This document shows, piece by piece, positions 1-8,202 of a DNA stretch of 64,000 nucleotides. The notes under the pieces were generated by a model. The model was not told the DNA's origin and made no database searches. It worked only from the letters and a program-made list of their open reading frames with translations. Every line of letters starts with the position of its first letter. The stretch's first letter is position 1. The translations under genes and the position numbers were made by a program. The DNA lies in assembly GCF_000455605.1 (NCBI RefSeq), contig NC_017025.1, forward strand, positions 434,001 to 498,000, read 5' to 3'. This stretch comes from Flavobacterium indicum GPTSA100-9 = DSM 17447. Lineage in GTDB: Bacteria; Bacteroidota; Bacteroidia; Flavobacteriales; Flavobacteriaceae.

Positions 1-57
1 GAAGGTGATTATGTATTTGAAGTTTTCAAGAATTCTCACTATAAATGGATATTTTAA
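1..57 (+). CDS. 3' end of an unidentified protein
   Basis: Frame 1 is open from the window edge to a TAA at 55-57 and encodes an 18-residue tail ending HYKWIF. The stop is followed 20 bases later by a strong terminator hairpin, which fits the end of a real gene. Too little is visible to name a family. Confidence 0.5.
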   Translation, partial: EGDYVFEVFKNSHYKWIF

Positions 58-75
58 CATATTTTATATCAATCT

Positions 76-104
76 AATCCCGATTTATAATCGGGATTTT
101 TTTT
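76..104 (+). terminator. Rho-independent terminator of the upstream gene
   Basis: A perfect 9-bp stem (76-84 with 90-98, core ATCCCGAT/ATCGGGAT), a 5-base loop and a run of seven or more T. It separates the partial gene from the SCO cluster. Confidence 0.85.
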
Positions 105-111
105 ACCTTTG
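104..111 (+). promoter_or_regulatory. Bacteroidota -7 element TACCTTTG
   Basis: Matches the TAnnTTTG consensus of the primary Bacteroidota sigma factor. It lies right after the terminator and 23 bases before the GTG start of the first gene of the SCO cluster, so it probably drives 135-2308. No clear TTG was seen at -33. Confidence 0.6.
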
Positions 112-134
112 TATGAACTAATACACACTTTAAA

Positions 135-851
135 GTGAAAAAATATATTGTTTTAATTGTACTGTTTATTTTGCCAATTGTAGCTTACATGTTTTTTGCT
201 ACCGCTACTCATAATTCTCTTTTTTTACCAACTATATCAAAAAATCATCTTGATATTCCTCAAGATTTTACATCATTAAAAGGTGAGAAAGTGCTATTGT
301 TAAATAAAATTACAGTGTTAGGTTTTCCTGGTGATAACTTAGAAGAGGTAAAAGCAAATTTGTTTAATTTAAACCAAAAAGTTTATAATAAATATTCTGG
401 CTTCAAAGATTTTCAAATGGTAATGATTATGCCTGAATCTACTAAAGCAGCTGTGAATAATATAATAAATGAATTTACGCGTTTGTCAAAAGAACAAGAA
501 AATTGGCATTTTGTTTTTGCTAAACCGTCTGAAATAGAAAGCTATTTCAAAACTTTTCATTTTCAAAATACATTAGATGTACATACTGGAACTCCATTTG
601 TGTATATAATAGATAAAAATTTATCGTTAAGAGGTAGAAAAGGCCAAAAAATTAAAGGTAAAGTAGAATATAGAGAATGTTATAATTCTGAATCTGCTGC
701 CGAATTACATAATGAAATGTCGGATGATGTTAAAATTTTATTACGAGAATATAGATTAGCATTGAAAAAGAATAATAATAGAAAAGACGCATTTAGAGAC
801 AATATCAAAAATAAATTAGAAGAAAATAATTCAATCCGAAATGAAAAATAA
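135..851 (+). CDS. SCO-like thioredoxin-fold membrane protein lacking the copper cysteines
   Basis: 238 residues with an N-terminal membrane anchor (about 4-22) and a periplasmic thioredoxin-like domain. Motifs line up with the true SCO protein encoded next: NWHF at 123-126, and a His (H150) followed by a strand ending in IIDKNLSLRGRKG, which matches the SCO His and its IDKEGKIRCRK strand. At the place of the SCO CxxxC the sequence reads LGFPGDNLEEV, with no cysteine. It starts at GTG just after a -7 element, and its 3' end overlaps the next gene by 11 bases, so the two are translationally coupled. I infer a tandem SCO paralogue that has lost redox and copper-thiolate chemistry; the role is unknown but probably oxidase assembly. 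A plain 'hypothetical thioredoxin-like protein' is the cautious alternative. Confidence 0.7.
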   Translation: MKKYIVLIVLFILPIVAYMFFATATHNSLFLPTISKNHLDIPQDFTSLKGEKVLLLNKITVLGFPGDNLEEVKANLFNLNQKVYNKYSGFKDFQMVMIMPESTKAAVNNIINEFTRLSKEQENWHFVFAKPSEIESYFKTFHFQNTLDVHTGTPFVYIIDKNLSLRGRKGQKIKGKVEYRECYNSESAAELHNEMSDDVKILLREYRLALKKNNNRKDAFRDNIKNKLEENNSIRNEK

Positions 852-1467
852 ATCTTATATTGGAATTTCTTTTATTGTTCTGCTTTTTGGTATATGGACA
901 GTAAAAGAATTAAGAGAACGTTATAATAAAAATGAATTGGATGTGCTGGGTAATGTGCCTTCTTTTTCTTTAATCGATCAAAATAATAAGAAGATTACCA
1001 ATGAAGACTACAAAGGTAAAGTGTATGTAGTGGAGTTTTTCTTTTCTTCTTGTCCTTCTATATGTCCAAGAATGAATCAGAATATGTTAAAATTGCAAGA
1101 TGCGTTTTATGGTAATCTTGACTTTGGTATCGCATCAATTACTATTGACCCTGAGAATGATACCTCGGCGCAGTTAAAACAGCATGCAAAAGATCTAGGA
1201 GTAAAACATCCTAATTGGCATTTTTTAACAGGGGATTATAATTATATTATGAACTTAGCAAATAAAGGGTTTAATATTTATGCAGGCAAAAATAAAAATG
1301 TAGCTGGAGGATTTGAACATTCAGGTTTGTTTGCCTTGATTGATAAAGAAGGTAAAATTAGATGTAGAAAAGATAAATTTGGCAATCCAATTTTGTATTA
1401 CGACGGATTGGAAGAAGCAGGTATAAAAGCAATTAAGGAGGATATTAAGTTATTATTGGAGGAATAA
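841..1467 (+). CDS. SCO1/SenC family copper chaperone
   Basis: 208 residues. An N-terminal transmembrane anchor (about 6-20) is followed by a periplasmic thioredoxin fold with the diagnostic CPSICP motif (C71 and C75) and the distal copper ligand H160 in FEHSGLF. SCO proteins deliver copper to, or reduce, the CuA site of cytochrome c oxidase subunit II. The ATG at 841 overlaps the 3' end of the preceding paralogue, and DUF420 starts 3 bases after its stop, so this is one operon for haem-copper oxidase assembly. Family assignment is secure; the exact oxidase served is not visible in this window. Confidence 0.95.
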   Translation: MKNKSYIGISFIVLLFGIWTVKELRERYNKNELDVLGNVPSFSLIDQNNKKITNEDYKGKVYVVEFFFSSCPSICPRMNQNMLKLQDAFYGNLDFGIASITIDPENDTSAQLKQHAKDLGVKHPNWHFLTGDYNYIMNLANKGFNIYAGKNKNVAGGFEHSGLFALIDKEGKIRCRKDKFGNPILYYDGLEEAGIKAIKEDIKLLLEE

Positions 1468-1470
1468 AAA

Positions 1471-2052
1471 ATGGAAAATAAAATTGAAAAAAAATATAAT
1501 AGGTTAATAATTGCGGTATCTATTATTGTTCCATTAGCTGTTGCTTTGTTATTCGGGGTAAATTTAAGAAAGTTGGGGTATGATGTTGAACCATTAAATC
1601 AATTGCCTCCAATCTATGCAACCATTAATGGATTAACTGCTGTTATTTTGGTTTGGGCAGTTTTTGCTATAAAAAATGGTAAAAGAAGATTGCATGAAAA
1701 TTTAATGAAAATTGCAATAGCTTGTTCATTATCTTTTTTAGTAATGTATGTAGCGTATCATATGACTGCTAATACTGTTTTTTTTGGCGATTCCAATCAC
1801 GATGGAATGGTAGATGAAATTGAAAAAAATGCTGTGAGTGGAATTAGATATTTATATTATTTTATATTAATTACGCATATTGCAATGTCTGTAGTTATTA
1901 TACCTTTAGTGTTGTATACTTATGTGCGTGCAATTTCAAATAGTTTTGAACGACATAAAAAACTAGCAAAAATTACTTTTCCAATTTGGTTGTATGTGGC
2001 AATTACTGGTGTGGTAGTATATGTGATGATTTCTCCGTATTATGTGCATTAA
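1471..2052 (+). CDS. DUF420 (CtaM/YozB-like) membrane protein with an EF-hand-like loop
   Basis: 193 residues with about five hydrophobic segments (14-30, 50-67, 79-97, 125-151, 168-187). The histidines in AYHMT (H97) and ITHI (H136) are typical of DUF420, whose Bacillus member CtaM is needed for cytochrome oxidase maturation. Residues 107-118, between the third and fourth segments, form a textbook EF-hand calcium loop (D107, N109, D111, G112, V114, D115, E118). It is directly downstream of SCO, as expected for an oxidase assembly operon. Function by family; calcium binding is an inference from the motif only. Confidence 0.88.
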   Translation: MENKIEKKYNRLIIAVSIIVPLAVALLFGVNLRKLGYDVEPLNQLPPIYATINGLTAVILVWAVFAIKNGKRRLHENLMKIAIACSLSFLVMYVAYHMTANTVFFGDSNHDGMVDEIEKNAVSGIRYLYYFILITHIAMSVVIIPLVLYTYVRAISNSFERHKKLAKITFPIWLYVAITGVVVYVMISPYYVH

Positions 2053-2062
2053 ATGAAGTAGA

Positions 2063-2308
2063 ATGAATTTTCAAGTAATTAAAAATAGCAAATTTGTATT
2101 GGTTTTGTTTACCAGTCTTTTGTACTTAAATGTAAACGCCCAATGCGCTATGTGTAGAGCGTCATTACAAAACGACGCCAATCAAGCAACAGCTCAGGGT
2201 ATTAATGATGGTATTGTTTATTTAATGGCCATTCCTTATATTCTTGTTGCCGCTGCTGCTTATGCAGTATATAGAATCAAATTTCATAAAAAGAAAGAAG
2301 AATTATAA
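2063..2308 (+). CDS. small membrane protein with CAMC motif
   Basis: 81 residues: a signal peptide (about 10-27), then QCAMCRA right after the likely cleavage site (a CxxC pair at 28-31), one transmembrane helix (about 48-70) and a Lys-rich cytoplasmic tail. It is the last gene of the SCO-DUF420 cluster, 10 bases after DUF420, and is closed by a terminator. The CxxC placed just outside the membrane suggests thiol or metal work in oxidase assembly, but this is context inference; I recognise no named family. Confidence 0.75.
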   Translation: MNFQVIKNSKFVLVLFTSLLYLNVNAQCAMCRASLQNDANQATAQGINDGIVYLMAIPYILVAAAAYAVYRIKFHKKKEEL

Positions 2309-2337
2309 AAAAAGCCCAAATTATTTTGGGCTTTTTT
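2308..2337. terminator. Bidirectional terminator between the SCO cluster and DUF4403
   Basis: Stem AAAGCCCAAA/TTTGGGCTTT with a 4-base loop (2321-2324), an A run on one side and a T run on the other. It can serve both convergent transcripts, which end at 2308 and 2349. Confidence 0.85.
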
Positions 2338-2348
2338 ATGTTTAAAAT

Positions 2349-3740
2349 TTAATCCATTCCTTCAATTTTTACGCTCAAAGTACCTGAACTTGTAATAAAA
2401 GCAATTATTGCTTTTTCATTTAAATCAACTTTTTCAAAAACAAAATCATTTAATTTACCATTTATAAAAACACCTTTCATTGGTGAATAATTGGTTAAGT
2501 AAGGTAACATACTTTTTTTGCCTTCATCCAGATTAGGCTTTATTGAATACTTACAGTTTTCTTTTATTTTGTTTAAAATTATGCCCTGTAATAACCAATT
2601 GGCGGTTTTGGTTAAAATTCCTTTCGTATTCAAAACATAGTCTAAATCATCAAAATAAATTTCTTTAGTTTCTGTGTTGTATTTTGGTGTTCCAGATAAG
2701 TAAATGGTTCCATTGACACTTCCTAACATATCAAGTGCAATAATCATTTTTTCATCTTTGTACCATAAATCAACTTTTTGAATCGTTATTTTTCTTTTTC
2801 CACTACCAAATTCTTGTCCAACAAAATTTTTAGTCATAATCCTGCTTGCGCTTTCATAAGTAGAAACTGCTGCAATAGATGCATTAAAGTCGTTTGAGAT
2901 TTTAGAAACAGCTTTGGTGGTTATTTTTGTTTTGTCAAAGGTGTGTTTAGGCTTATCTCCAACCATAGTTTGCATATTGCATTTTAGACCTAAATTCATT
3001 GTTATTTTAGCATTGCTAATAATAGCTGGTGTACTGTAAACTTCCTGTGGAATTAATTTAAACCAAGTTTCATAAGTTTCATTAGCTAAAAATGGTGTCG
3101 ATAGGGTTTCTAAAACACTGAACACTTGTTCTTTGAAATCGCAACTTTTATCAATCGCTTCATCGATTTTCTTTGCGATTTTTCCTTTAAACATACTTAA
3201 TGTTGGATTTATTATATACGTAATTGGAACATTCTTGCCGCCTACTAATATGCTGGGACTTTCACTCCATTCAAAATCTTCTATTTTAGAAACCGTATTT
3301 AATTTCCAATTTGAAAATGTAGCTTTGCTATTTAGTGTAATTGTTCCGTTTAAATTTATTTCTCGAGTATCATTTAAGCCCATAAAATCTGTACCGTATT
3401 TAAATTTAGCCCATATTTTTAATGGAATTATTGATACAATAGCACCATTTTTTTCTGTTAGTTTAATAGGTGCTGTTTTCCAAATTTTCATTTCAGATTT
3501 ATCATCTTCTAAAATGGAATCATTGTAAATTAATCCGGTTAAGTTTTTGTTTAATTGGTATTCAATTTCCTTAAGTGGAATTTCTAAAGGCATATTGATA
3601 TAGGAAGGTTTGTTGCTATATACAATAGGAGCATTTGTGGAAGGAAGTGGTTTTAAAGCTTCAATCTTTTTTGATGTACTACATCCAAAAATCCCAATAT
3701 TTAATAGTCCGAAAAGCAAAATTCTTATTTTATAGTTCAT
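2349..3740 (-). CDS. DUF4403 family lipoprotein
   Basis: 463 residues from the ATG at 3740. This start gives a lipoprotein signal peptide with lipobox IFGCS near residue 20; an upstream in-frame ATG at 3827 would put 29 extra residues ahead of it and lies upstream of the likely promoter (3795-3802), so it is rejected. The body resembles the DUF4403 family of Bacteroidota: a large beta-rich surface or periplasmic protein, with the family's early PLPST..SYINMPLEIPL stretch and a C-terminal half ending in amphipathic strands. Family function is unknown; a lipid-binding (BPI-like) fold has been suggested for relatives. Stands alone, divergent from tolC. Confidence 0.82.
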   Translation of the reverse strand: MNYKIRILLFGLLNIGIFGCSTSKKIEALKPLPSTNAPIVYSNKPSYINMPLEIPLKEIEYQLNKNLTGLIYNDSILEDDKSEMKIWKTAPIKLTEKNGAIVSIIPLKIWAKFKYGTDFMGLNDTREINLNGTITLNSKATFSNWKLNTVSKIEDFEWSESPSILVGGKNVPITYIINPTLSMFKGKIAKKIDEAIDKSCDFKEQVFSVLETLSTPFLANETYETWFKLIPQEVYSTPAIISNAKITMNLGLKCNMQTMVGDKPKHTFDKTKITTKAVSKISNDFNASIAAVSTYESASRIMTKNFVGQEFGSGKRKITIQKVDLWYKDEKMIIALDMLGSVNGTIYLSGTPKYNTETKEIYFDDLDYVLNTKGILTKTANWLLQGIILNKIKENCKYSIKPNLDEGKKSMLPYLTNYSPMKGVFINGKLNDFVFEKVDLNEKAIIAFITSSGTLSVKIEGMD

Positions 3741-3794
3741 TTGATGGTTTAAATGCAATGGTTTAGAAATTGATAAAATGCTTAAATGCGATAC

Positions 3795-3802
3795 CAAATG
3801 TA
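3795..3802 (-). promoter_or_regulatory. -7 element TACATTTG for the DUF4403 gene
   Basis: CAAATGTA on the plus strand reads TACATTTG on the minus strand. It lies about 55 bases before the chosen start at 3740 and downstream of the rejected start at 3827. Confidence 0.5.
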
Positions 3803-3868
3803 AAATTTTAATTGAAAACTGTAACATTTTTTTTTAAAATAGGTCAAATTAGTAAATTAAAAAATAAG

Positions 3869-5236
3869 ATGAAATCCTATCGTATAGTTATAGTTACATT
3901 TTTAGTTGGATTTTCTTCATTGGCGCAATCAAAAAAGTGGACATTGAGGGAATGTATTAATCATGCCATCATCAACAATATTTCTGTTAAACAATCAGAG
4001 TTAGATTTGCAAAATTCTCAGATTGCCAAAAAAGATGCTATTGGAAATTTTATGCCTGGAATAAGCGCATCAGCTTCTCATTCATGGAATATTGGTTTAA
4101 ATCAAAATATTACCACGGGTTTGTTGCAAAATCAAACCACTCAGTTTACATCTGTTGGTTTAAGTGCTAATGTTGATATTTTTAGAGGATTGCAAAATGT
4201 GAACCAATTAAGAAAGTCAAATTTGTCTTTAATTGCTTCACAATATCAATTAACAAAGATGCAAGAAGATATAGCTTTAAATGTAGCTAATGCTTATTTG
4301 CAAATATTGTTTAATAAAGAAAATTTAAAGGTTCAAAAAGAGCAAAAATCACTTTCAGAAAAACAATTGGCTCGAACCACTCAGTTAGTAGAAGCTGGAA
4401 ATGTGCCAAAAGGAGATTTGTTAGATGTGCAAGCTACATTAGCTAGTAATAATCAAAAGGTAATTGCAGCTGAAAATGCCGTTTTATTGTCAAAATTAAG
4501 TTTAGCTCAATTGTTGCAATTGGATGATTTTAAAAACTTTGATATTTCTGAAGACGAAGTTCCGTCAATGTTGTCAACTATTCTGAATGAATCTTCAGAA
4601 GCCATAATTGCTAAAGCGAAAGCAAGTAGAACAGAGTTAAAAATTGCTCAGACGAATATTGAATTGGCTAAAAAAGATATTCAAATTGCAAGAGCGGCTT
4701 ATTTACCTTCATTGACCGGTTTCTATAGTTATACTACTCGTGCTTCAAATTCAAAAAGAGTTTCAGGTGTAGATAGTAGCGGAAATATTATTACGGCAAA
4801 TGCGTTACCTATTTTTGATCAGTTTGATACTAATAAAGGACAAAATTTTGGTTTGCAATTAACGGTTCCTATTTTTAATGGATTTGCAACAAGAAATAAT
4901 GTTGAAAGAACCAAAGTAGCCTTTGAACGAAGCAAATTGAATTTTAATCAGCAAGAATTAGATTTAGAGAGAAATGTTTTTACAGCCTATACTGATACTA
5001 AAGCCGCAAAAGAGAGTTTTGAAGCAGCAACAGCTTCATTAGCTTCTAGAAAATTAGCGTTTGAATATGCAAAAGAACGTTATGAAATTGGATTGATGAA
5101 TGTTTTTGATTTTAATCAATCACAAACTGCTTTAGCAAATGCAGAATCAGAAGTAGTAAGAACAAAGTATGATTATATTTTTAGAATAAAAATTCTAGAA
5201 TTTTATTTTGGAGTTCCATTAATTGAAAAACAATAA
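3869..5236 (+). CDS. TolC family outer membrane efflux protein
   Basis: 455 residues from the ATG at 3869, which begins a clean signal peptide (MKSYRIVIVTFLVGFSSLAQ). The ORF could open at 3812 but that would place 19 residues before the signal peptide. The mature protein has two TolC repeats rich in long helices: WTLRECINHAI at the start, NVANAYLQILFNKENL, GNVPKGDLLDVQATLA, and the second-half pattern with PIFNGF and YEIGLMNVFDFNQSQTAL. TolC trimers form the outer membrane channel of tripartite pumps. It is followed 3 bases later by its membrane-fusion partner. No inner-membrane pump gene is adjacent. Confidence 0.93.
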   Translation: MKSYRIVIVTFLVGFSSLAQSKKWTLRECINHAIINNISVKQSELDLQNSQIAKKDAIGNFMPGISASASHSWNIGLNQNITTGLLQNQTTQFTSVGLSANVDIFRGLQNVNQLRKSNLSLIASQYQLTKMQEDIALNVANAYLQILFNKENLKVQKEQKSLSEKQLARTTQLVEAGNVPKGDLLDVQATLASNNQKVIAAENAVLLSKLSLAQLLQLDDFKNFDISEDEVPSMLSTILNESSEAIIAKAKASRTELKIAQTNIELAKKDIQIARAAYLPSLTGFYSYTTRASNSKRVSGVDSSGNIITANALPIFDQFDTNKGQNFGLQLTVPIFNGFATRNNVERTKVAFERSKLNFNQQELDLERNVFTAYTDTKAAKESFEAATASLASRKLAFEYAKERYEIGLMNVFDFNQSQTALANAESEVVRTKYDYIFRIKILEFYFGVPLIEKQ

Positions 5237-5239
5237 GTT

Positions 5240-6556
5240 ATGTCAAAAAAGAAATTATTTATAATTGGAGGAAGTGTTGTTGGATTAATCGTCTTATTGA
5301 TTGGTTTAAAAAAAGGCGGTGTAATAGGGAATAATGACGATAGTAAAGTTGTTGAAACGGCTAAAGTTGAAACGATGACTATTGTTGAAACGGTTTCTGC
5401 AACAGGTAAAGTTCAGCCTGAAATTGAAGTAAAAATATCTTCAGAAGTTTCAGGTGAGGTTATTGCCTTAAACGTGAAAGAAGGACAACAAGTTAAAAAA
5501 GGAGATTTATTAGTGAAAATTAATCCAGATATTTATGAATCTGGAGTAAATAGAACAGTTGCGTCTTTATCAACAACAAAAGCTGGTTTAAGCCAAGCAG
5601 AAGCTCAGGTAAAGGAAGCAAAAGCTACTTTTGATAGAAATAAAAAATTGTATGATAAAGGTGTAATTTCTAAAGCCGAATGGGATAAAATAGTTTCTGC
5701 TTATGAAGTGGCAACAGCTTCAAAACAGTCGGCTTATTACCAAATGAAATCTGCAGCTGCTAATGTGACTGAAGCAAATGATAACTTGAAAAGAACTTCT
5801 ATTTTTGCTCCTGCTGATGGAACAATATCTAAATTAGATGTTGAACTAGGAGAACGTGTTATGGGAACACAAGGTATGGCTAGTACAGAATTAATGCGTA
5901 TTGCCAACTTAAACAATATGGAAGTTGAAGTAGATGTAAATGAGAATGATATTGTTAAAGTTAGTATTGGAGATACCGCAAAAGTAGAAGTTGATGCTTA
6001 TTTAAAAAGAAAATTTGAAGGTGTAGTTACGAGTATTTCAAATTCAGCGTCTAGTACAACAAGTGCTGACCAAGTAACGAACTTTAAAGTAAAAGTGCGT
6101 TTGTCTAAAGAGTCTTATCAGGATTTATTAGAAGGAAAACCAGCTAATTTTTCTCCATTCCGTCCAGGTATGACGGCAACTGTTGATATTATTACCAAGA
6201 GAAGTGTAAATGTTTTAGGTGTGCCAATTAGTGCAGTTGTAATTAAAGACGATACTACAGCAACAAAAAAAGATATTGTTGAAGAAATAGAAGAAGAAGA
6301 GGCAAAGAAAAATGGAAAAGCTCCTAAAAAAGACCAAAAATTTGAATGTGTTTTTGTTAAAGTTGGAGATAAAGCTAAAATCAGAGTAGTTAAAACAGGA
6401 ATTCAAGATGACACAAATATTGAAATTCTAGAAGGATTGAAAAAAGGAGACGAAATTATAATTGGACCTTATTCAATTGTTTCTAAAGAGTTAACAACTA
6501 ATGATAAGGTGCGTTTAGAAACACAAAAAGATAAAGACAAAAAAGCTAAAAGCTAG
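5240..6556 (+). CDS. HlyD/RND-type periplasmic adaptor subunit
   Basis: 438 residues. One N-terminal transmembrane segment (about 5-23) anchors it in the inner membrane. Then come a barrel-sandwich half (VSGEVIALNVKEGQQVKKGDLLVKI), a long alpha hairpin (about 100-180, with repeated AEAQVKEAKATFDRN-type heptads), the second lipoyl half (IFAPADGTISKLDVELGERV), and a beta-barrel/membrane-proximal region containing a charged, Lys/Glu-rich insert (about 345-370). Forms the periplasmic bridge of a tripartite exporter with the TolC protein encoded 3 bases upstream. Its own inner-membrane partner (MacB-type ABC or RND) is not in this window. The operon is closed by a terminator. Confidence 0.93.
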   Translation: MSKKKLFIIGGSVVGLIVLLIGLKKGGVIGNNDDSKVVETAKVETMTIVETVSATGKVQPEIEVKISSEVSGEVIALNVKEGQQVKKGDLLVKINPDIYESGVNRTVASLSTTKAGLSQAEAQVKEAKATFDRNKKLYDKGVISKAEWDKIVSAYEVATASKQSAYYQMKSAAANVTEANDNLKRTSIFAPADGTISKLDVELGERVMGTQGMASTELMRIANLNNMEVEVDVNENDIVKVSIGDTAKVEVDAYLKRKFEGVVTSISNSASSTTSADQVTNFKVKVRLSKESYQDLLEGKPANFSPFRPGMTATVDIITKRSVNVLGVPISAVVIKDDTTATKKDIVEEIEEEEAKKNGKAPKKDQKFECVFVKVGDKAKIRVVKTGIQDDTNIEILEGLKKGDEIIIGPYSIVSKELTTNDKVRLETQKDKDKKAKS

Positions 6557-6573
6557 TGCTAAATAGAAATTGA

Positions 6574-6606
6574 AAAAAAGACACATGAGAATGTGTCTTT
6601 TTTTAT
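6574..6606 (+). terminator. Rho-independent terminator after the efflux pair
   Basis: 10-bp stem AAAGACACAT/ATGTGTCTTT (6577-6586 with 6591-6600), GAGA tetraloop and a T run. Confidence 0.88.
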
Positions 6607-6644
6607 TCATAAAATTCAAGATAAATAAGCTATACGCATTTTTG

Positions 6645-6652
6645 TATCTTTG
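6645..6652 (+). promoter_or_regulatory. -7 element TATCTTTG for tsaB
   Basis: Exact TAnnTTTG match, 16 bases before the tsaB ATG, between the terminator and the gene. Confidence 0.6.
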
Positions 6653-6668
6653 TAAAAATTAAAAAAGT

Positions 6669-7328
6669 ATGGCATTGATTTTAAATATTGAAACGGCAAC
6701 GCGAAATTGTTCTGTAAGTTTGGCAAAAGATGGTAAAACTCTATTGTGTAAAGAAATTGCAGAACAAAATTTTTCTCATGCTGAAAAGCTACATGTTTTT
6801 ATTGAAGAAATTTGTAATGAAACAGGTGTGGCTTTAAAAGATTTAAATGCAGTAGCCGTTAGTCAAGGTCCAGGTTCCTATACTGGATTGCGAATTGGGG
6901 TGTCAGCCGCTAAGGGATTTTGTTATGCTTTGTCAATTCCATTAATTGCAGTAGATACATTGCTTTTATTGGCTAACAAAATTCAAATAAATGAAGGAAT
7001 TGTTATTCCAATGATTGATGCAAGACGTATGGAAGCTTATACGGCAATTTATGATTTTAATTACGTGAAAATTAGAGAAACAAAAGCCGAAGTAATTGAT
7101 GCTCATTCCTACCAAGATGTGGCAGAACAAATTCATTTGGTTGGAGATGGAGCCATGAAATTCCAATCCTTATTAACAGATAGTAAATTTCATTTTTATC
7201 CTGATATTGAGTTTCCATCTGCTCATGAAATGAGTGCGGTTTCTTATGAAAACTATGTAAAAGGAGATGTGGTAGATGTAGCTTATTTTGAACCTTTTTA
7301 TTTAAAGGATTTTGTTTTGAATAGATAG
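6669..7328 (+). CDS. tsaB: tRNA threonylcarbamoyladenosine biosynthesis protein TsaB
   Basis: 219 residues with the N-terminal IETATRNCSVSL strand and the ASKHA-fold loop GPGSYTGLRIG (67-77), the standard TsaB signature. TsaB is the inactive paralogue of TsaD; it dimerises with TsaD and, with TsaE, transfers the threonylcarbamoyl group to A37 of ANN-decoding tRNAs. Length fits bacterial TsaB. It is a single-gene transcription unit with its own -7 element and a terminator directly behind it. Confidence 0.95.
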   Translation: MALILNIETATRNCSVSLAKDGKTLLCKEIAEQNFSHAEKLHVFIEEICNETGVALKDLNAVAVSQGPGSYTGLRIGVSAAKGFCYALSIPLIAVDTLLLLANKIQINEGIVIPMIDARRMEAYTAIYDFNYVKIRETKAEVIDAHSYQDVAEQIHLVGDGAMKFQSLLTDSKFHFYPDIEFPSAHEMSAVSYENYVKGDVVDVAYFEPFYLKDFVLNR

Positions 7329-7330
7329 TG

Positions 7331-7365
7331 AAAACCCTAACTAATTTAGTTAGGGTTTGTTTTTT
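7331..7365. terminator. Bidirectional terminator between tsaB and mscS
   Basis: A long palindrome AAACCCTAACTAA/TTAGTTAGGGTTT (7332-7358) followed by a T run. The minus-strand mscS stop sits at its edge (7364), so it can close both genes. Confidence 0.85.
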
Positions 7366-8134
7366 ATAATTGAACTAAATCTTTAGTCTGTTCAAGTATA
7401 TCTGATTTTACTTGCATATGATGAACGTTTTCTGTCCATACTCGTACTGTAAAATGAATATTTGTATCTGTGAAATGATTAATGTATACTTCTGCTTTTG
7501 AATTACTTAGTAGTAATGGGTGAGAAGATGCAATTTTTTCTAACTTAGCTTTCAATCCACTAATATCACTCGTGTAGTTCGTCATAATGTCTAAATCTAC
7601 TCGTCTGGTTCCTAATTGTGTGTAGTTTTTAATTTTTCCATTTGAAAGTAATCCATTTGGAATATAAACTACTTGATTTGTTGCAGTAATTATTTTGGTT
7701 GAAAAAATCATAATTTCTTCAACTTTTCCGTGCTCCCCTTGAACCTCAATCGAATCACCAACTTTAAAAGGTTTAAAAAGAATAATTAAAATTCCTCCTG
7801 CAAAATTAGATAGTGATCCTTGTAGTGATAATCCAACAGCTAAACCTGCTGCTCCCAAAATAGCTACAAAAGATGAAGTTTCTACTCCTAATTTAGAAAT
7901 TACAGTAATAAACAACATAACACGTAATGTCCAAAAAATTATGTTACCTAAGAAATTTGTTAAGGTGATTTCTACATTCTGTTTGAGCATTAATTTTTTG
8001 GCTGTTTTAGTAACGAAACTAGTAAACCATAATCCTCCAAATAATATTACTAAAGCAACTACTAGTTTTGGGGAATAATCTAAGATTAAATCTTTAATGT
8101 GTTTAAAATATAATTCAATTTCTGTCGTTGTCAT
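7364..8134 (-). CDS. MscS-type mechanosensitive ion channel
   Basis: 256 residues: three transmembrane helices (about 22-42, 60-80, 87-120), the third with the Gly/Ala-rich pore pattern GAAGLAVGLSLQGSLSNFAGG (94-114 region), then the MscS beta domain starting KPFKVGDSIEVQGEHGKVEEI and a C-terminal alpha/beta domain. These channels open under membrane tension and protect against hypo-osmotic shock. Size matches the minimal E. coli-type MscS. Monocistronic: an upstream terminator (8146-8170) isolates it from the preceding minus-strand genes. Confidence 0.94.
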   Translation of the reverse strand: MTTTEIELYFKHIKDLILDYSPKLVVALVILFGGLWFTSFVTKTAKKLMLKQNVEITLTNFLGNIIFWTLRVMLFITVISKLGVETSSFVAILGAAGLAVGLSLQGSLSNFAGGILIILFKPFKVGDSIEVQGEHGKVEEIMIFSTKIITATNQVVYIPNGLLSNGKIKNYTQLGTRRVDLDIMTNYTSDISGLKAKLEKIASSHPLLLSNSKAEVYINHFTDTNIHFTVRVWTENVHHMQVKSDILEQTKDLVQL

Positions 8135-8145
8135 ATTTTTGTAAT

Positions 8146-8170
8146 TAAAAAAACACTCCTTTCGGAGTGC
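8146..8170 (-). terminator. Minus-strand terminator upstream of mscS
   Basis: Stem CACTCC/GGAGTG (8154-8159 with 8164-8169), 4-base loop, and a 7-base T run on the minus strand. It ends transcripts from the nfu gene or the small ORF at 8203-8328. Confidence 0.75.
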
Positions 8171-8202
8171 TGGTTTTTATTTAATTTAAAAAGTTTTTTA
8201 GT

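Noticed and set aside
3133..3528. 131-codon plus-strand ORF opposite DUF4403
   Set aside because: Antisense to a coding frame with a lipobox and family match; hydrophobic-looking translation arises from the reverse complement of charged codons.
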